From: an uncultured Erysipelotrichaceae bacterium
GTDB taxonomy: Bacteria > Bacillota_I > Bacilli_A > Erysipelotrichales > Erysipelotrichaceae
Direction of reading: 5' to 3'
NCBI GenBank assembly: GCA_902803275.1
Contig: CADCPE010000004.1
Coordinates: forward strand, 1-8,918
Length of the DNA: 8,918 nucleotides
Shown here in pieces: positions 6,605 to 8,918 of the stretch. The notes beneath the pieces were generated by a model that worked only from the letters and a program-made list of their open reading frames with translations, was not told where the DNA came from and searched no databases. Made by a program: the position numbers and the translations under genes. Position 1 is the stretch's first letter. Each line of letters begins with the position of its first letter.

Positions 6605-7723
6605 ATGGATAATTATTCTACTGACAACAAGTTTAAACTGGGTTTCGGTCTGATGAGACTTCCTAAGCTGGAAGATGGAAGCATCGATGTCGAGCAGACC
6701 GCGCAGATGGCCGATCTGTTTTTGCAGGCAGGCGGCACCTATTTCGATACGGCTTTCGCTTATCCGGGCTCAGAAGAGGCTATCCGCAAGGCACTGATCG
6801 AAAGACATCCAAGGGAAAGCTTCACGCTGGCTACAAAGCTTATGTGCAACGCCGAGATCGACAGCGAGGAAAAAGCCAAAAAGGAATTTGAGACTTCGCT
6901 TGAAAGAACGCAGGCAGGATATTTTGACTATTATCTGCTGCATGCGATCCAAAGGAGCAACTATCAGAAATACGATGATTACCATATCTGGGATTATGTG
7001 AAGGAACTTAAAGCCAAGGGTCTGATCAGACATTACGGCTTCTCTTTTCATGCGGATCCTGAACTTCTGGAAGAACTGCTGCAGAAACATCCGGATGTGG
7101 AATTTGTCCAGCTGCAGATCAACTATGCCGACTGGGAGAACCCAGGCGTAAATTCCAAGCTCAATCTAGAGATCTGCAAGAAACATGGCAAGCCGGTAGT
7201 GGTCATGGAACCTGTCAAAGGAGGTATCCTGGCCGATCCGATCGACAGCGTAAAAGAGATATTTGATAAAGAAAACAACGGCATGTCCTACGCGTCATGG
7301 GCCTTGAGATTCGTCGCCAGTCAGGACAACATCCTGGCGGTATTGAGCGGTATGTCAAGCCTCGATCAGATGAAAGACAATCTGAGTTTCATGACTGATA
7401 TGAAGAAGATGGACGAACACGAATATGAAGTCATTCATAAAGCTCAGGCAGCCATCGATGCCGATCAGAGCATTGCCTGCACAAAGTGCCGCTATTGCAC
7501 CAAGGGCTGCCCGATGAACATCCCGATCCCTGATATCTTCAATGTGGAAAACCGCAAGAAGGGTCAGCCGGAATTCAGATCCAAGAGAGAATATGCGATC
7601 GTCACGCTGCACAAAGGAAAAGCCAGCGACTGCATCGCCTGCGGACAGTGCGAAGGAGCCTGCCCTCAGCATCTGCCGATCATCTCATTACTTGAACAGT
7701 GCCAGGTATTTGAAGATCAATAA
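6605..7723 (+). CDS. Aldo/keto reductase with C-terminal 4Fe-4S ferredoxin-like domain
   Basis: A predicted cytoplasmic oxidoreductase of 372 residues, like the COG1453-type aldo/keto reductases fused to a ferredoxin domain. Residues about 10-280 form the TIM-barrel, opening with GFGLMRLP (13-20). The likely catalytic tetrad is Asp48 and Tyr53 (YFDTAFAY), Lys78 (ATKL) and His113 (LLHA). The C-terminal part holds two four-cysteine motifs: Cys292, 295, 298 and 302, then Cys343, 346, 349 and 353, each ending in Cys or Cys-Pro as in bacterial-type 2[4Fe-4S] ferredoxins. All cluster ligands are present, so electrons could pass between NAD(P)H and iron-sulfur partners. The substrate is unknown; family members are common in anaerobes. 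Length and architecture are normal. The ATG is supported by AGAGGA seven bases upstream. A hairpin follows the stop codon. Confidence 0.93.
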   Translation: MDNYSTDNKFKLGFGLMRLPKLEDGSIDVEQTAQMADLFLQAGGTYFDTAFAYPGSEEAIRKALIERHPRESFTLATKLMCNAEIDSEEKAKKEFETSLERTQAGYFDYYLLHAIQRSNYQKYDDYHIWDYVKELKAKGLIRHYGFSFHADPELLEELLQKHPDVEFVQLQINYADWENPGVNSKLNLEICKKHGKPVVVMEPVKGGILADPIDSVKEIFDKENNGMSYASWALRFVASQDNILAVLSGMSSLDQMKDNLSFMTDMKKMDEHEYEVIHKAQAAIDADQSIACTKCRYCTKGCPMNIPIPDIFNVENRKKGQPEFRSKREYAIVTLHKGKASDCIACGQCEGACPQHLPIISLLEQCQVFEDQ

Positions 7724-7778
7724 AAGGATTAAAGCTGTTGAACATTGATGCCTGTTCAGCAGCTTATTAATTATCCTT
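7724..7778 (+). terminator. Hairpin after the reductase gene, possible terminator or attenuator
   Basis: The core is a 12-pair stem (7732-7743 with 7754-7765, AAGCTGTTGAAC against GTTCAGCAGCTT, one T-G wobble) and a 10-base loop. An outer arm, AAGGAT (7724-7729) with ATCCTT (7773-7778), can also pair. The outer arm begins three bases after the stop codon's first base. There is no clean T-run after the core stem (ATTAATTATCCTT follows), so it may be a weak terminator, an mRNA-stabilising 3' stem or a processing site. Confidence 0.45.
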
Positions 7779-7800
7779 ATGTAAAAGGAAGACATGACGA

Positions 7801-7806
7801 TATAAT
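7801..7806 (+). promoter_or_regulatory. Candidate -10 box for the membrane protein gene
   Basis: A consensus TATAAT lies 24 bases before the ATG at 7831. The -35 region (about 7777-7783, TTATGTA) is a weak match. The leader would hold AGAAGG (7817-7822) eight bases before the start, a good ribosome site. This would let the gene be expressed apart from the reductase. Confidence 0.5.
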
Positions 7807-7830
7807 ATTATCCGAAAGAAGGTATATTGA

Positions 7831-8391
7831 ATGAATTTTAAAGAAAAACTGAAACTGAACAATTTACAGGCTGCTTTTCTGCTGGCTGCAATAGTTTTGA
7901 CCGCTTTTGGCATTATTGAGACCATCCTTCATTTAGGCGCCGATGTTCCTAGATCCAAGACGATGTTCATATGTTTGAGCTATATTGCGGTCCTATATTA
8001 TATCTTCTATGGTTATAAGATCCCTCATAGCAATTCACTGAAATATATTATGCTGTTCTTTGCCATGATGCTGGTAAATGCCATCTCGCTTGAAGCGGGC
8101 GGTAAATACCCGGCTTTGGATAGCCAGAAGATCATGTTTTCAGTAATGGTTACCGGTGTATGCACTATTCTGGTATCATACGCATCAGGAAGACTGGACA
8201 GATTTGAAAAGAACATCTATCTGTTTGTCCTGGTCCTTATTCTGCTGTTTGTAAGAGCGGTGATAATGGTTCATTATAAAACACTCATGTATGCATATCT
8301 TTCCGATATGATCATATGGATCGACATCATCTGTGCCTATTCGATCAGATACGCTCAGCACAAGGAAGCCGGATCAAAAGCACAGGCATGA
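7831..8391 (+). CDS. Six-helix integral membrane protein, function unknown
   Basis: A 186-residue, strongly hydrophobic protein that I cannot place in a family. Predicted membrane helices are at about 13-34, 43-61, 69-87, 101-119, 128-148 and 152-174, with a lysine-rich N-terminus (MNFKEKLKLNN) and a basic, polar C-terminal tail (HKEAGSKAQA), which suggests both ends face the cytoplasm. Loops are short; the SLEAGGKYPALDSQK loop after helix 3 is the longest polar part. No transporter motif, catalytic cluster or ATP-binding site is visible. Overall it resembles small six-helix sensor or permease-like membrane proteins of Bacillota. The start is supported by AGAAGG. It is followed after nine bases by a strong terminator, so it is the end of its transcript, alone or with the reductase. 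Confidence 0.75.
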   Translation: MNFKEKLKLNNLQAAFLLAAIVLTAFGIIETILHLGADVPRSKTMFICLSYIAVLYYIFYGYKIPHSNSLKYIMLFFAMMLVNAISLEAGGKYPALDSQKIMFSVMVTGVCTILVSYASGRLDRFEKNIYLFVLVLILLFVRAVIMVHYKTLMYAYLSDMIIWIDIICAYSIRYAQHKEAGSKAQA

Positions 8392-8400
8392 TAAGTATTC

Positions 8401-8428
8401 AGGGAGGAGCGATCCTCCTTTTTGTTTT
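8401..8428 (+). terminator. Rho-independent terminator after the membrane protein gene
   Basis: GGAGGA pairs with TCCTCC around a GCGA tetraloop (GNRA type); outer G-T and A-T pairs give an eight-pair stem. It is followed by TTTTTGTTTT. It begins nine bases after the stop codon and separates this gene from the kinase gene. Confidence 0.9.
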
Positions 8429-8499
8429 CAGGAAAATCAGAGGATCAAAAAAATAGACTCTCGGTTTTAGGTCCTGACATAGTATCATAAAGAAGAAAT

Positions 8500-8918
8500 A
8501 TGAAACTGCTTATTATAAATCCCGGTTCAACTTCGACCAAGATAAGTATCTATGAAGACGAGAAAAGGCTCTGTGAAGAAAGCATCTTTCATGATGCGCC
8601 GGAGCTGATGAAATATCCTCACGTCAATGATCAGATGCCTTTCAGAAAGAAAGTGATCCTGGATTTTTTGAAACTCAATCATATGGATATCGCTGATATT
8701 GATGTCTTTGTCGGCAGAGGCGGCAGCGCCATGCCTTGCAAGGCCGGAGTCATGGAGATCAATGAAAAGCTTTATGAAGATACAAGAAACGCCGTGGGCG
8801 GTAGTGAACATCCAGCAAAACTTGGAGTGATGCTGGCACATGAACTGGCTAAAGAAAACAATAGGAAAGCCTACACTCTCAATCCTACCAATGTCGATGA
8901 ACTGATTGACGAGGCAAG
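8500..8918 (+). CDS. Butyrate kinase-like acyl kinase (N-terminal part, cut by window end)
   Basis: The reading frame is open to the window edge, giving 139 residues of a protein that is usually about 355. The family (ASKHA fold) makes ATP and a short-chain carboxylate such as butyrate from the acyl phosphate and ADP. Seen here are the N-terminal phosphate loop NPGSTSTK (7-14), DQMPFRK (44-50), VGRGG (71-75) with Arg73 probably matching the conserved active-site arginine, EINEKLYED and NVDEL (131-135). These follow the butyrate kinase pattern in order and spacing. Two blocks differ from what I recall as typical: GGSEHPAKLG instead of a QHASNLG-like segment, and TLNPTNVDEL instead of VDPVVVDEL. 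It may therefore be a divergent butyrate kinase or a related kinase of another branched or short acid; no phosphotransacylase partner is in view. The start has only a weak, close ribosome site (AAGAAGA, ending near 8496). Confidence 0.85.
   Translation, partial: MKLLIINPGSTSTKISIYEDEKRLCEESIFHDAPELMKYPHVNDQMPFRKKVILDFLKLNHMDIADIDVFVGRGGSAMPCKAGVMEINEKLYEDTRNAVGGSEHPAKLGVMLAHELAKENNRKAYTLNPTNVDELIDEA

Noticed and set aside
7542..7748. Small + frame at the end of the reductase gene, considered as a small peptide gene
   Set aside because: It overlaps the second iron-sulfur motif in another frame, lacks a ribosome site and ends in the hairpin region; a shadow.
8429..8499. Searched for a promoter or riboswitch before the kinase gene
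   Set aside because: TATCAT (8483-8488) and CTGACA (8474-8479) are present but only three bases apart, so they do not form a promoter; no structured leader is seen.

Overview
The window looks like a mid-GC Bacillota chromosome, perhaps Erysipelotrichia or Clostridia. This is inferred from AGA/AGG arginine codons, purine-rich Shine-Dalgarno (SD) sites, short rho-independent terminators, a single-membrane-type lipoprotein and a butyrate-kinase-like gene. Nothing in the window fixes the taxon. A striking compositional feature is the very high frequency of GATC inside the genes.

Bases 5-5256 hold the downstream part of an operon for exporting a ribosomally made peptide of the NHLP/NHLM type (precursors with nitrile-hydratase-like or Nif11-like leaders). 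In order it encodes: a very short HlyD-like membrane adaptor (137 aa); a C39 peptidase/permease/ATPase that should cleave the leader and export the peptide; a second permease/ATPase with a family-typical N-terminal domain instead of the peptidase; and an unrecognised 142-aa soluble protein coupled to it by an ATGA overlap. Spacing is +3, +11 and -4 nt, and a strong hairpin terminator at 5226-5256 closes the unit. No precursor peptide or modification enzyme is visible, so if they are linked they lie to the left of the window.

Bases 5275-6491 carry two convergent genes that share a CTAG at their stop codons: a small nucleoside 2-deoxyribosyltransferase-like protein (+) and a predicted beta-propeller lipoprotein (-).

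Bases 6572-8428 carry an aldo/keto reductase with a C-terminal two-cluster ferredoxin-like domain behind a good extended -10 promoter, then a six-helix membrane protein of unknown role, ending in a GCGA-loop terminator. From 8500 to the right edge is the N-terminal part of a divergent butyrate kinase-like gene, cut by the window end.

The parts most likely to hold something new are the minimal HlyD adaptor and the uncharacterised fourth gene of the export operon. The rest is ordinary metabolic or housekeeping content. No tRNA, rRNA, CRISPR array, insertion sequence or riboswitch was seen, and no gene-free gap exceeds about 115 bases.
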